A stretch of 64,000 bases of DNA. It comes from CBDATA01 sp965215615. Its GTDB lineage: Bacteria > Acidobacteriota > Vicinamibacteria > Marinacidobacterales > Marinacidobacteraceae. The stretch lies in NCBI GenBank assembly GCA_965215615.1, contig OZ244068.1:2418001-2482000 (forward strand), read 5' to 3'. Positions within the stretch are counted from its first letter, which is position 1, and each line of letters starts with the position of its first letter. The notes beneath the pieces are model-generated. The model worked only from the letters and a program-made list of their open reading frames with translations, was not told the DNA's origin and did no database searches. Below are positions 7,344 to 16,013 of this stretch, piece by piece. A program made the translations under genes and the position numbers.

Positions 7344-9763
7344 CAGACGAGAGCCTCCTCCCATTGTCGCACCGAGGGCACTCCCTCCTCGAGGACGATT
7401 TCGACCCGCCCGGAAGGGCCGACCTGGCCCTTGAGCAACGCCTCCGAGAGCGGATCCTCCACATGCCGCTGGAGCGCCCGCCGGAGCGGACGGGCACCGA
7501 AGATCCGCTCGCGCTGCGTCTTTTCGATCAGGAACGCCTCCACCTCGGGAGTGAGGACGACGGTGAGATCGCGATGGACGAGATCCCGGTTCAGCCGGGC
7601 GATCATCCGGCGGAGGATCTCGGTGAGATCGGCATCGGTCAAGGCATCGAAGATGACGGTGGCATCGAGCCGGCCCGTGAACTCGGGGGTGAACGCGCGG
7701 CGCACTTCGCCCCGGATCAACTCCCGGGTCGCCTTCCAGTTCGCCTCCTGGTCCACCGCGCCGAATCCGAGCGCCGTCTCCTTCTGGATGATCCGGGCGC
7801 CGAGGTTGGAGGTCATGATGATGATCGCGTTGCGGAAGTCCACCGTATTGCCGAGACCGTCGGTCAGCCGGCCGTCCTCGAAAACCTGCAGCAGCAGGTT
7901 CCAGACATCGGGGTGGGCCTTTTCGATCTCGTCGAGCAGCACGACACAGTAGGCGTTCCGGCGGACCCGCTCGGTCAGGTGGCCGCCTTCCTCGTGGCCC
8001 ACATACCCCGGGGGCGAGCCGATGAACCGGGACACCGAATGACGCTCCATGTATTCGCTCATGTCGAAACGCACGAGCGCATTCTCGGTTCCCAGCAGAA
8101 ACTCGGCGAGCGTCCGCGCCACTTCGGTCTTTCCCACTCCGGTGGGGCCGAGGAACAAGAAGACACCTCCCGGCCGGCGCGGGCTCTTGATGCCGGCGCG
8201 GGCGCGGCGGATGGCGCGGGAGACCTCCGAGACGGCGGTATCCTGCCCGACGATCCGCTCGTGGAGGACATCTTCGACGCGCAACAGCTTCTGGCTCTCT
8301 TCCTCTTCGATGGAGGCGAGCGGAATGCCGGTCCAATCGGAAACGACCCGGTCGATGTCGCTGCGGACCACGAGCGCCGGTGCTTCATCGCGCGCCTCGA
8401 ACCGGTTCACGACGTTTCCGAGGCTCTGCCGCTCGGCGTTTTCCTCATCCTGGGCGAGCGAGGCGCGTTCGAGGTCGTCGCCGGCGAGCGCCGCATCCTT
8501 CCGCAGGCGGATCTCCCGGATGCGCCGGCGGATGTCGCGGAATTCGGAGGAATGCGGGTTGTCCCGGAGCTTGACCCGCGAGCCGGCCTCGTCCAGCAGG
8601 TCCACCGACTTGTCGGGGAGGAAGCGGTCGGTGATGTAGCGCTCGGCCTGGCGCACCGAGGCTTCGAGAGCGTCATCCGCATACCGGACGTGGTGGAAGC
8701 GCTCGTACCGTTCGCGGATCCCCCGGAGGATCTCGAGGGTCTCGTCCTCGCCGGGCGGCTTCACGAGAACCGCCTGGAACCGCCGCTCGAGGCTGCGGTC
8801 GCGCTCGATGTGGCGCCGGTATTCGGCGGGAGTGGTCGCCCCGATGCACTGGATCCCGTCGCGGGAGAGGGCCGGCTTCAGGATGTTCGCGGCATCGAGC
8901 GAACCTTCGGCGGAACCGGCTCCCACCAGGGTGTGGAGCTCGTCCACGAAGATGATGCACTCCGGGGATTCCTCGAGCTCGCGGATGATCGCCTTGAGCC
9001 GCTCCTCGAACTGGCCCCGGTACTTGGTTCCCGCCACCACCAGCGAGAGATCCAGCGAAAGGATGCGCCGCCCCTCGAGAAAGATCGGACAGGCTCCCGT
9101 GGCGATGCGATTCGAGAGCCCCTCCACGATCGCGGTCTTGCCGACCCCCGGCTCTCCGATGAGCACCGGGTTGTTCTTCGCGCGGCGGCACAGGATCTGG
9201 ATGACCCGGTCCAGCTCGCTCTCGCGGCCGATGAGCGGGTCGAGATTCCCTTCGGCAGCCGCTTCGGTCAGGTCGCGGGAATACTCGGCGAGCAACGGGG
9301 TTCCCGAAGCCGGCTCCGCGCTTCGCGGCTTGCGGGATTCGGAGGAAAAGGCCTCGCGGATCACGGCGGCCCGGATGCCCTGGCGCGCCAGGATGCGGGC
9401 GGCCGACGAGCTCGCCTCCCGGAGGATGCCGAGCAGGATGTGCTCGGTGCCGATGGTGGGGTGCCCCAGCCGCTCGGCTTCGTCCTCGGCGTGGTGGAGG
9501 ATGCGCCGGCACTCCGCCGAGAGCGGGATTTCGACCGAAGCCGCGATCCGGTCGCGGAGCAGCGCCTGGTTCACGACTTCGCGGCGCACCGCCTCGGAAG
9601 TCAGCTCGGCGCGCTTGAAGATCCGGCCGCAGAGACCCTTGCCGTCCCGCAGCAGGCCGAGCAGCAGGTGCTCGGACTCGATGGCCTCCGCTCCGAGCTG
9701 GGCGGCCTCGTAACGGGCAAAGAAGATGACCCTCTTCGCGCGTTCGGTGTATCTCTCAAACAT
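7343..9763 (-). CDS. clpC: ClpC-type AAA+ unfoldase
   Basis: This 806-aa Clp/Hsp100 ATPase unfolds proteins for ClpP degradation. It carries two N-terminal Clp-N repeats (from FERYTERAKRVIFFARYEA), a first AAA domain with Walker A GEPGVGKT near residue 204, a short middle/UVR-like helical segment (IRRRIREIRLRKDAALAGDD), and a second AAA domain with GPTGVGKT near residue 541, followed by a ClpB_D2 small domain. The short middle region and Clp-N repeats indicate ClpC rather than ClpB. ClpP is not in the window. Placement directly upstream of bamA with a 1-nt stop-start overlap is not the usual mcsAB-clpC context. A 51-nt gap separates it from lolD. Confidence 0.94.
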   Translation of the reverse strand: MFERYTERAKRVIFFARYEAAQLGAEAIESEHLLLGLLRDGKGLCGRIFKRAELTSEAVRREVVNQALLRDRIAASVEIPLSAECRRILHHAEDEAERLGHPTIGTEHILLGILREASSSAARILARQGIRAAVIREAFSSESRKPRSAEPASGTPLLAEYSRDLTEAAAEGNLDPLIGRESELDRVIQILCRRAKNNPVLIGEPGVGKTAIVEGLSNRIATGACPIFLEGRRILSLDLSLVVAGTKYRGQFEERLKAIIRELEESPECIIFVDELHTLVGAGSAEGSLDAANILKPALSRDGIQCIGATTPAEYRRHIERDRSLERRFQAVLVKPPGEDETLEILRGIRERYERFHHVRYADDALEASVRQAERYITDRFLPDKSVDLLDEAGSRVKLRDNPHSSEFRDIRRRIREIRLRKDAALAGDDLERASLAQDEENAERQSLGNVVNRFEARDEAPALVVRSDIDRVVSDWTGIPLASIEEEESQKLLRVEDVLHERIVGQDTAVSEVSRAIRRARAGIKSPRRPGGVFLFLGPTGVGKTEVARTLAEFLLGTENALVRFDMSEYMERHSVSRFIGSPPGYVGHEEGGHLTERVRRNAYCVVLLDEIEKAHPDVWNLLLQVFEDGRLTDGLGNTVDFRNAIIIMTSNLGARIIQKETALGFGAVDQEANWKATRELIRGEVRRAFTPEFTGRLDATVIFDALTDADLTEILRRMIARLNRDLVHRDLTVVLTPEVEAFLIEKTQRERIFGARPLRRALQRHVEDPLSEALLKGQVGPSGRVEIVLEEGVPSVRQWEEALV

Positions 9764-9814
9764 TCCGGCCAGAAGCCTTCGTGAAAATTTAGCAGCCTGG
9801 GTCGCGGCGCGATC

Positions 9815-10497
9815 TCAATTTGCGGGGCAAAGCCGTCCGGCTTCGAGACGCAGCACCCGGTCGCAGCGCGCCGCCACCGCCGGGTTGTGGGTCGCGATGA
9901 TCGAGGTCAGGGAGCGGGACGCATGCTGTTCCGCGAGCATATCCACCAGGATTCCGCTCGCCTCGTCGTCGAGGTTTCCGGTGGGTTCGTCGGCAAGCAA
10001 CAGCGAAGGGCCGGCGGCGAGGGCGCGGGCGACCGCCACCGCTGCTGCTCGCCCCCGCTGAGTTCTTCCGGGCGATGGTGGATCCGCGCTCCGAGTCCCA
10101 GTTCCCCGAGCAGGTCGGCCGCCCGCCGCTCGGTCCCGGCCCGGGAAATCCGGCGGATACGCAGCGGCATGGCCACGTTCTCGGCGGCGGTGAACTCCGG
10201 GAGCAGACGGTGGTGCTGGAAGACGAAGCCGATGTGGAGGTTCCGGAAACGGGCCGCCTCCGGCTCGGACAGGGCGACGAGCGACTCTCCGAGCAGGCGC
10301 AGATCCCCGCTTTCCGGAAACTCGAGCGCGCCGAGGAGGTGGAGCAGCGTGGTCTTTCCCACCCCGCTCCGCCCCACGATCGCCACCATCTCGCCAGAGC
10401 GGACATCCAGATCCAGATCCCGGAGGACCCCGATGGTGCCCGCCGGAGTGGAGAAGCCGCGGACGAGTCCGCGGGCCCGCACCGCGAGGCTGCTCAT
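9815..10497 (-). pseudogene. lolD: LolD lipoprotein-export ATPase, frameshifted by 1 nt
   Basis: LolD is the ATPase of the LolCDE complex that releases lipoproteins from the inner membrane. The N-terminal part (start ATG 10497, overlapping the lolC/E stop by ATGA) contains Walker A GRSGVGKTT, the Q-loop FVFQHHRLLPEF and the ABC signature LSGGEQQ. Immediately after it the frame breaks: at about 10039-10041 one G appears to be missing, so the translation goes to RWRSP instead of RVAVARALAAGP. The Walker B part (LLLADEPTGNLDDEASG) and the H-loop (IIATHNP) continue in the next frame to a stop at 9815. The total length of 683 nt is 1 short of 228 codons. Either a sequencing/assembly error or a true inactivation of an essential-type gene; I favour error. 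Confidence 0.85.
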
Positions 10498-11759
10498 TGG
10501 AAACGGAGCGCGTCGGTCACCACCAGCCGGGCGGCGCGGCGCGCCGGCAGGATCGTGGCGGCGAAGCAGACCACCGGGGCGAAGACGCACACGAGCACGA
10601 GGTCGGCGGGCAGCAGGGTGAAGGGGACCGCGGTGATCTGGTACACGTCTTCGGGGATCCGGATGCGGCCGTCGAGCAGCCGGGTGACGAGCACGCCCAA
10701 GGCCGCTCCGAGTCCGGTTCCGGCGATTCCGATGATCGCCCCCTGGGACAGGAACAGCATCAGGATGCTGCGCCTCGTGGCCCCCATGGCGCGGAGGACC
10801 GCGATGTCGCGGGTCTTCTCGGTGACCGTCACGATCTGGCCGGCGACGATGTTGAGCGCAGCCACCCCGATGATGAACCCCACGAAGATCGCGGTGGCGA
10901 GCTTTTCGAGCCAGAAAGCCGAAAAGAGGGTGGTGTTCATGTCGATCCAGTTGAGGAGCGCGTACCCGCCCCCGAGCCGGTCGCGGGCGGCGGCTTCGAC
11001 TTCGCGGACGGCGAACATGTCGTCCAGCCGGACTTCGAGGTGGCTCGCCTCCCCGGTGACTCCGGTGAGGCGGCGGGCAGCGGTGAGCGGGATCAGCGCC
11101 CACGAGTTGTCGTACTCGAAAAGCCCGAGCCGGAAGGTGCCGGCCACTTCGAACCGGCGGCTCTGCGGGATGGCTCCGAGCGGGCTCAGGCGGCCCTCGG
11201 GAGTGAGCAGGCGGATCGGGTCGCCGAGCGTCACGCCCATCGAGAGAGCCAGCTCCTCGCCGAGGAGGACCGGCGGATCGGCTTCCGGATCCTGCCGGGC
11301 GAGCGCGTCGAAATCTCCGGCGGTCATCCGGGAGGCGAACTCGCTCACCCGGGGCTCGCGCTCCGGGTCCACCCCCTTGAGAGTGACGAGGGCCTCGCGC
11401 CGGCCGATGGCGAGCGCGCTGCCGTAGATGACCGGGGCCGCCGCCGCGACCCCCTCCACCGCTTCGAGATCGCGGATGGTCTCGGGATAGTCGGCGAACC
11501 CCGCGGTGGAAACGTCCTGGACGACGAGATGGGAGAGAGCTCCGAGGATGCGCGACCGCAGCTCACCCTGGAAGCCGTTCATGATGGCGAGCGCCACCAG
11601 CAGGATCGCCACCCCGAGAACGACCCCGATGGCCGAGATCGCCGAGAGGATGGAGACGAAAAGACCGGCCCGCCGCAGCGAGAGGTAGCGAAGCGCGATC
11701 TGGAGCTCGAACGGCAGCCTCCGTTCGAGGAAATCGAGAAAGAAGTTCGGGCGCTTCAC
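10494..11759 (-). CDS. LolC/LolE-family lipoprotein-releasing permease
   Basis: The 421-aa permease has the LolC/E layout: an N-terminal segment (FELQIALRYLSLRRAGLFVSILSAIS), a first membrane helix around residues 30-55 (VLGVAILLVALAIMNGFQ), a large periplasmic MacB-like domain (about 55-270), and three C-terminal helices (FVGFIIGVAALNIVAGQIV and following) with the coupling-helix region DIAVLRAMGATRRSI. With LolD, encoded directly downstream, it extracts lipoproteins from the inner membrane for transfer to LolA. Only one permease gene is present, so it may act as a homodimer (LolF-like) or have a partner elsewhere. The start is GTG at 11759, overlapping the lysS stop by GTGA. Confidence 0.9.
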   Translation of the reverse strand: MKRPNFFLDFLERRLPFELQIALRYLSLRRAGLFVSILSAISAIGVVLGVAILLVALAIMNGFQGELRSRILGALSHLVVQDVSTAGFADYPETIRDLEAVEGVAAAAPVIYGSALAIGRREALVTLKGVDPEREPRVSEFASRMTAGDFDALARQDPEADPPVLLGEELALSMGVTLGDPIRLLTPEGRLSPLGAIPQSRRFEVAGTFRLGLFEYDNSWALIPLTAARRLTGVTGEASHLEVRLDDMFAVREVEAAARDRLGGGYALLNWIDMNTTLFSAFWLEKLATAIFVGFIIGVAALNIVAGQIVTVTEKTRDIAVLRAMGATRRSILMLFLSQGAIIGIAGTGLGAALGVLVTRLLDGRIRIPEDVYQITAVPFTLLPADLVLVCVFAPVVCFAATILPARRAARLVVTDALRFQ

Positions 11760-13243
11760 GAGTCCACGCGGGGACGCAGGTGGGGGAACAGGATCACGTC
11801 GCGGATCGCGGCGGAGTCGGTGAGCAGCATCGCCACCCGATCCACGCCCACTCCGACCCCGCCGGTGGGCGGCAGGCCGTGGAGCAGGGCTTCGATGTAG
11901 TCGCGATCCATGGCGTGCCTTTCCCCCTGTTGCCGCTTCGCGAGCTGTTCGCCGAAACGCGCCGCCTGCTCGTCGGGGTCGTTCAGCTCGGAAAAGCCGT
12001 TCGCGATCTCGAGGCCGCCGACGAACAGCTCGAAGCGTTCGGTGGTCGAAGGATCGTCGGGGCGGGCTTTCGAGAGCGGGGAGACCGAGGTCGGATATCC
12101 GGTGACGAACGCCGGCTGGATCAGCGTCCGCTCCACGAGCGCTTCGAAGAGGCTCATGAGGAGCTTGCCCGGGTCTTCGCCCTCCGGAAGCACGAGGTCC
12201 AGCCGGCGGTGGGCTTCGAGCAGGAAGTCCCGGTCCTCCATCCGGGGTTCGAGGCCGCGTCCCTCGAGCGCCCGGGCGACGCTTTCCGCCAGATCCAGGC
12301 GACGGAAGGGAAGCGCGAAGGAGATCTCCTCGCCGCCGAAAACCGCCGGCCGATCCCCGAGAACCTCCCGCGCCGCGTGGGCGAGCAGCCGTTCGGTGAG
12401 ATCCATGGTGTCTTCGCAGTCGGCGAAGGCGCGATAGGCCTCGAGCATGGTGAACTCGGGGTTGTGGCGGATGGAGAGTCCTTCGTTGCGGAAGTTGCGG
12501 TTGATCTCGAAGACCCGCGGGAAGCCTCCGACCACCAGCCGCTTGAGGTAGAGCTCGGGGGCCACCCGGAGGTACATGTCGAGACCGAGGGCCTGGTGGT
12601 GGGTGCGGAAGGGGCGGGCGGCCGCGCCGGTGGCGAGGAGCTGGAGCATGGGGGTTTCGACTTCGAGAAAGCCCTCTTCCTCCATGAAACGGCGCATCGC
12701 CCGGATCATCGCGGCGCGCCGCTCGAACACCCGCCCGGTCTCCGGGTTGGCGAGCAGATCCAGGTAGCGCTTCCGGTAGCGGCTCTCCCGATCCGTCAGG
12801 CCGTGCCACTTTTCCGGCAGCGGGCGGAGCGCCTTGGCGAGCGGGGTGAGCCGGTCGGCGCGCACGGTGAGCTCCCCGGCGCGGGTGCGGAACACCGGCC
12901 CCTCGACACCGATCCAGTCGCCGAGATCGAGAAGCCGCAGGAGGGCGAACTCGCGCTCTTCGAGAACATCGCGTCGCAGGTGCGTCTGGAGATCCTCCCC
13001 TCCCTCGGCCAGCCGGCCGAAAGCCGCCTTTCCGAAAGACCGGAGCGCGGTCAGTCGTCCCCCCACCCGGACCAGGCGCCCGGATTCCGGCATGGCTTCG
13101 AGCGTCTCCCCGTCGCTTTCGTCGAACCGTGCCCGCACTTCGGCGAGGCGATGGGTTACCGGGAACCGGTTCGGCCAGCGGGCGAAACCGAGCTCCTCGA
13201 TCCCGTCCAGCTTGCGGCGGCGGTTTTCTTCGTCGCGGGTCAT
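11756..13243 (-). CDS. lysS: lysyl-tRNA synthetase, class II
   Basis: LysS (495 aa) charges tRNA-Lys with lysine. An N-terminal OB-fold anticodon-binding domain (about residues 30-145) is followed by the class II core: HGLTDRESRYRKRYLDLL, motif 2 region FEINRNFRNEGLSIRHNPEFTML, PFRTHHQALGLDMYLR and the C-terminal motif 3 GGVGVGVDRVAML. Length is typical for bacterial LysS. The ATG at 13243 overlaps the nusB stop by ATGA, and the stop overlaps the lolC/E start, so it is embedded in a translationally coupled string. A matching tRNA-Lys gene lies at 36497-36569. Confidence 0.96.
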   Translation of the reverse strand: MTRDEENRRRKLDGIEELGFARWPNRFPVTHRLAEVRARFDESDGETLEAMPESGRLVRVGGRLTALRSFGKAAFGRLAEGGEDLQTHLRRDVLEEREFALLRLLDLGDWIGVEGPVFRTRAGELTVRADRLTPLAKALRPLPEKWHGLTDRESRYRKRYLDLLANPETGRVFERRAAMIRAMRRFMEEEGFLEVETPMLQLLATGAAARPFRTHHQALGLDMYLRVAPELYLKRLVVGGFPRVFEINRNFRNEGLSIRHNPEFTMLEAYRAFADCEDTMDLTERLLAHAAREVLGDRPAVFGGEEISFALPFRRLDLAESVARALEGRGLEPRMEDRDFLLEAHRRLDLVLPEGEDPGKLLMSLFEALVERTLIQPAFVTGYPTSVSPLSKARPDDPSTTERFELFVGGLEIANGFSELNDPDEQAARFGEQLAKRQQGERHAMDRDYIEALLHGLPPTGGVGVGVDRVAMLLTDSAAIRDVILFPHLRPRVDS

Positions 13244-13692
13244 GCGGACGGATCCGGGGAAAGTTCGGGGGAAGGCTCGGGGAGTTCCTTCAGGATGCTG
13301 TCGAGGATGCCGTTGATGAAGGGAGCCGCCGGCTCTCCGGCCAGTGCGCGCCCCACCTCGATGAACTCGGTCACCACCACCCGGGGAGGGACGGCACCGA
13401 GCAGCAATTCGGCCACCGCCACCCGCAGGACGCTCCGCTCCACGAGGCCCATGTTCTCCCGCCAGTAGGGGGTGACGACTCCCCCGACCCGGGCATCGAT
13501 CTCGTCGAGGCGGCCCCAGACCCCGCGGGCGAGGCGTTCGGCGAAAGCGAGGCTCTTCGGGTTGGACCGGGTCAACTGGTGAACCCGGGCGATGGTGGCA
13601 TCCGGGGAGTCCGGGTTGACCGCCCAGGAGGCGAGCATCTGAACGGCGAGCTGACGCCCCTTGCGGCGGACGAGAGCGACCTTGGAATGCAT
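13240..13692 (-). CDS. nusB: transcription antitermination factor NusB
   Basis: NusB (150 aa) is the all-helical factor that with NusE binds boxA RNA during rRNA transcription. The sequence begins MHSKVALVRRKGRQLAVQML, matching the NusB helix 1 pattern RRxARxxAlQ, and contains VERSVLRVAVAELLLG and PPRVVVTEFIEVGRALAGEP with the terminal helix FINGILDSIL, all conserved NusB blocks. The ATG at 13692, 4 nt after the ribH stop, is preferred; a longer frame upstream is only a shadow of ribH. The ribH-nusB order is a widely conserved pair. The C-terminal tail is Pro/Glu-rich. Confidence 0.93.
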   Translation of the reverse strand: MHSKVALVRRKGRQLAVQMLASWAVNPDSPDATIARVHQLTRSNPKSLAFAERLARGVWGRLDEIDARVGGVVTPYWRENMGLVERSVLRVAVAELLLGAVPPRVVVTEFIEVGRALAGEPAAPFINGILDSILKELPEPSPELSPDPSA

Positions 13693-13696
13693 GAAG

Positions 13697-14179
13697 TCAC
13701 CGGTTCGGGCCGAGATCGCGGCCCGCCGGCTTCTTTTGGTACCGCAGCATGAAGGCGACCGCGCGAGCCGCGTCTTCGCCGCGATTTCCCGAGTCGCCTT
13801 CGCCGGAGCGGGCATCCGCCTGCTTCCGGTCGTTCACGGTGAGTACCGCATTCCCCACCGGAATCCGGTGGCGCATGGCGATGTCGAGCAGCCCGTTCGT
13901 CACCGAGGCGGCGAGATGGTGGTCATGGGAGGTCTCGCCGCGGATGATGGTGGCGCAGGCGACGATCCCGTCCACTTCGCCCCGGTAGGCGATCCAGGCG
14001 GCGAGCTGGGCCACCTCGAACGCCGCGGGAGCCGGCCAGCGCCCCACTTCGACTCCGGCCTGGCGGAGCAGGTTCGCTGCCGCTCCGGCGAGCCGGGCGG
14101 AGGGCTCGTCGCGCTCCGAGAAGACGACGGCGACCCGGAATCCGGTCAGGTCCGGGAGGGAGGGTTCGGTTTCGGACAC
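13697..14179 (-). CDS. ribH: 6,7-dimethyl-8-ribityllumazine synthase
   Basis: RibH (160 aa) makes lumazine from the ribityl pyrimidine and 3,4-dihydroxybutanone phosphate, the penultimate step of riboflavin synthesis. Recognisable blocks are RVAVVFSERDE, the pyrimidine-binding PAAFEVAQLA (usual form PGAFELP), CATIIRGETSHDHHLA with the catalytic His, and PVGNAVLTVNDRKQADARSG; family members have PxxxGVLTxxxxxQAxxR here. The start is GTG at 14179, 1 nt after the thiolase stop. No other riboflavin gene lies in the window and no FMN riboswitch was seen, so regulation is probably that of the whole gene string. Confidence 0.94.
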   Translation of the reverse strand: MSETEPSLPDLTGFRVAVVFSERDEPSARLAGAAANLLRQAGVEVGRWPAPAAFEVAQLAAWIAYRGEVDGIVACATIIRGETSHDHHLAASVTNGLLDIAMRHRIPVGNAVLTVNDRKQADARSGEGDSGNRGEDAARAVAFMLRYQKKPAGRDLGPNR

Positions 14180-14180
14180 G

Positions 14181-15383
14181 TCACCCGCCGCACTCGACGA
14201 TCATGGCGATTCCCTGGCCGCCGCCGATACAGGCGGTGGCGAGACCGTAACGGCCGCCGGAACGGCGAAGCCCGTAAAGCAGGGTCAGCAGCAGGCGTGC
14301 GCCGCTCGCCCCGAGTGGGTGGCCGAGGGCGATGGCTCCCCCGCCCACGTTGAGCCGGTCCCGGTCGAGACCGAGCTCCCGCTCCACGCCGACCACCTGG
14401 GGCGCGAAGGCTTCGTTCACTTCGATGCGATCCATGTCTGCGAGCGCGAGACCGGCCGCTTCGAGCGCGGCACGGCTCGCCGGGACCGGCCCGAGCCCCA
14501 TGACTTCGGGGGGAACTCCGGCGGTAGCCCACGAGACGATCCGTCCGAGCGGTTTGCGCTTTTTCGCGAGCGAGCTCCGCTCGTGGGCGATGACGAGCGC
14601 GGCGGCCCCGTCGGCGACACCGCTCGCGTTACCGGCGGTGATCATCCCGTCAGGGCGGAAGGCGGGGCGGAGGCCCGAGAGCTTTTCGAGAGTGGTGTCG
14701 GGCCGGGGGTGGGTGTCGGCCGCCACCCGGATGTCTCCCTTTCGGCTCTTCACCGTCAGGGGAGCGATCTCTTCGGCCCGAAACTCCGCGGAAGCGGCGG
14801 CCCGCTGCTGGCTCATCAGGGCGAACTCGTCCGCATCCTCGCGGGAGACACCGGTCCTTGCGGCGACCCGCTCCGCGGTATCCGACATGGAGAGTCCGCA
14901 CGTGCCGTCGGTGAGTGCCGCCACCAGGCTGTCCTCGAGGACTCCGTTGCCGAGCCGCAGCCCCTTCCTCGCGCCGCGGATCACGAAGGGTGCTTCGCTC
15001 ATGGACTCCATGCCGCCAGCGAGCACGAGATCGGCCTCGCCGAGCAGCAGCATCTGGGAAGCCGAGATCGCCGCCTGGATCCCCGAGCCGCACAGCCGGT
15101 TCACGGTGAGCGCCGGAACCTCCACCGGAACCCCGGACCGGATTCCCACGTGGCGGGCACCGTAGATCCCGTCGGCGCTCGTCTGCTGTGCGTTGCCGAA
15201 GACCACGTGGCCCACTTCCCGAGGCTCGACCCCCGAGCGTTCGAGGGCGGAAGCGGCGGCGTGGGCACCGAGTTCCACTGCGGTCCTCCCGGAGAGTTCT
15301 CCGAGAAAGGTGGTCATGGCGGTGCGTGCGCCTTCGAGAACGAAGATTCCTTCGGGAGCGGCGGCGTTTCGGGTGTCGGACAT
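14181..15383 (-). CDS. acetyl-CoA acetyltransferase (thiolase)
   Basis: The 400-aa enzyme is a thiolase II-type protein that condenses or cleaves acyl-CoAs. Catalytic features are the nucleophilic Cys in NRLCGSGIQA (about residue 90), NEAFAPQ, the His in GGAIALGHPLGASGAR and the second Cys in ATACIGGGQGIAM. All four loops are intact, unlike the second thiolase at 57846. The ATG at 15383 gives the usual N-terminus with VLEGARTAMTTFLG. It is the first gene of the minus-strand string; its 5' side faces the plus-strand membrane genes across 63 nt, which must hold both promoters. Biosynthetic versus degradative use cannot be told from the sequence. Confidence 0.93.
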   Translation of the reverse strand: MSDTRNAAAPEGIFVLEGARTAMTTFLGELSGRTAVELGAHAAASALERSGVEPREVGHVVFGNAQQTSADGIYGARHVGIRSGVPVEVPALTVNRLCGSGIQAAISASQMLLLGEADLVLAGGMESMSEAPFVIRGARKGLRLGNGVLEDSLVAALTDGTCGLSMSDTAERVAARTGVSREDADEFALMSQQRAAASAEFRAEEIAPLTVKSRKGDIRVAADTHPRPDTTLEKLSGLRPAFRPDGMITAGNASGVADGAAALVIAHERSSLAKKRKPLGRIVSWATAGVPPEVMGLGPVPASRAALEAAGLALADMDRIEVNEAFAPQVVGVERELGLDRDRLNVGGGAIALGHPLGASGARLLLTLLYGLRRSGGRYGLATACIGGGQGIAMIVECGG

Positions 15384-15446
15384 CGGGAGCGGCAAGCGTA
15401 GCAGCGGGGACTCTCCCGACCTGCCCGTGGATACACTTCGCCCCCC

Positions 15447-15839
15447 GTGTCCGCCGCCTCGCCTCCCGCCGGCAACCCGGTGGTTCCTGCCGCGCTTTCG
15501 TTCGTGCTGCCGGGGCTCGGACACATGGTCCTCGGGCGGGTGCGGACCGGGCTCGTCTTCCTCGCCTCGATCGGGCTGCTTTTCGTGAGCGGGCTCTTCA
15601 TGGAAGGCGAGTTCTTTCCGGTGAACGAGGCGGCCCCGCTGACCCTGCTCGCCGGGCTCGCGGAGATGGGGATCGGCGTTCCCTACGTTCTCGCGAGCCT
15701 TCTCGGCCTCGGACAGGGAAGCCCGGCGGCCCCGGCCTACGAATACGGATACGCCTTCCTGATCTCGGCGGGACTCCTCAACCTGCTGGTCGTCCTCGAT
15801 GCCTGGGACATCGCGCGCGGAGCGAAGGAAGGCGGGTGA
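15447..15839 (+). CDS. DUF6677-like multi-span small membrane protein
   Basis: This 130-aa protein has an N-terminal LSFVLPGLGHMVLGRVRTGLVF segment, as in small membrane proteins of the DUF6677 type, then three to four hydrophobic segments, the last (LISAGLLNLLVVLDAWDIARG) ending with an acidic-aromatic motif. The function is unknown. The GTG at 15447 is the start. The stop overlaps the ATG of the next small membrane gene (TGATG at 15837-15841), and the nucleoside transporter and phosphorylase follow, so these four genes are probably one transcript. Family recognition is from memory of the motif pattern and should be checked. Confidence 0.7.
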   Translation: MSAASPPAGNPVVPAALSFVLPGLGHMVLGRVRTGLVFLASIGLLFVSGLFMEGEFFPVNEAAPLTLLAGLAEMGIGVPYVLASLLGLGQGSPAAPAYEYGYAFLISAGLLNLLVVLDAWDIARGAKEGG

Positions 15840-16009
15840 TGCACCACTTCCTCGCGATGACGCTGTTCGCGGCGCTCGTCTCGCCGGCGTTCGCCTGCCT
15901 GATGCGCGAAGGGGTCTCCGAAAGGCTCCGCTTCGGACTCTTCACGTTCGCGGCGCTGATGGGCAGCGGGCTGGGCGTGGGCTGGTTGCTGTACCTGCTG
16001 TATCGCTGA
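15839..16009 (+). CDS. 56-aa two-span membrane protein
   Basis: A small protein with two hydrophobic helices (LAMTLFAALVSPAFACL and FAALMGSGLGVGWLLYLLY) separated by a charged loop (MREGVSERLRF). Its ATG overlaps the previous stop by one base, and its stop is 5 nt before the start of the nucleoside transporter. The tight coupling on both sides makes it a credible gene despite its size. I do not recognise a function. It resembles the short membrane proteins that often accompany DUF6677-like genes. Confidence 0.65.
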   Translation: MHHFLAMTLFAALVSPAFACLMREGVSERLRFGLFTFAALMGSGLGVGWLLYLLYR

Positions 16010-16013
16010 TCCG

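Noticed and set aside
4881..7952. 1023-aa plus-strand open frame across bamA
   Set aside because: Shadow of bamA and clpC; the minus-strand frames match known families over their full length.
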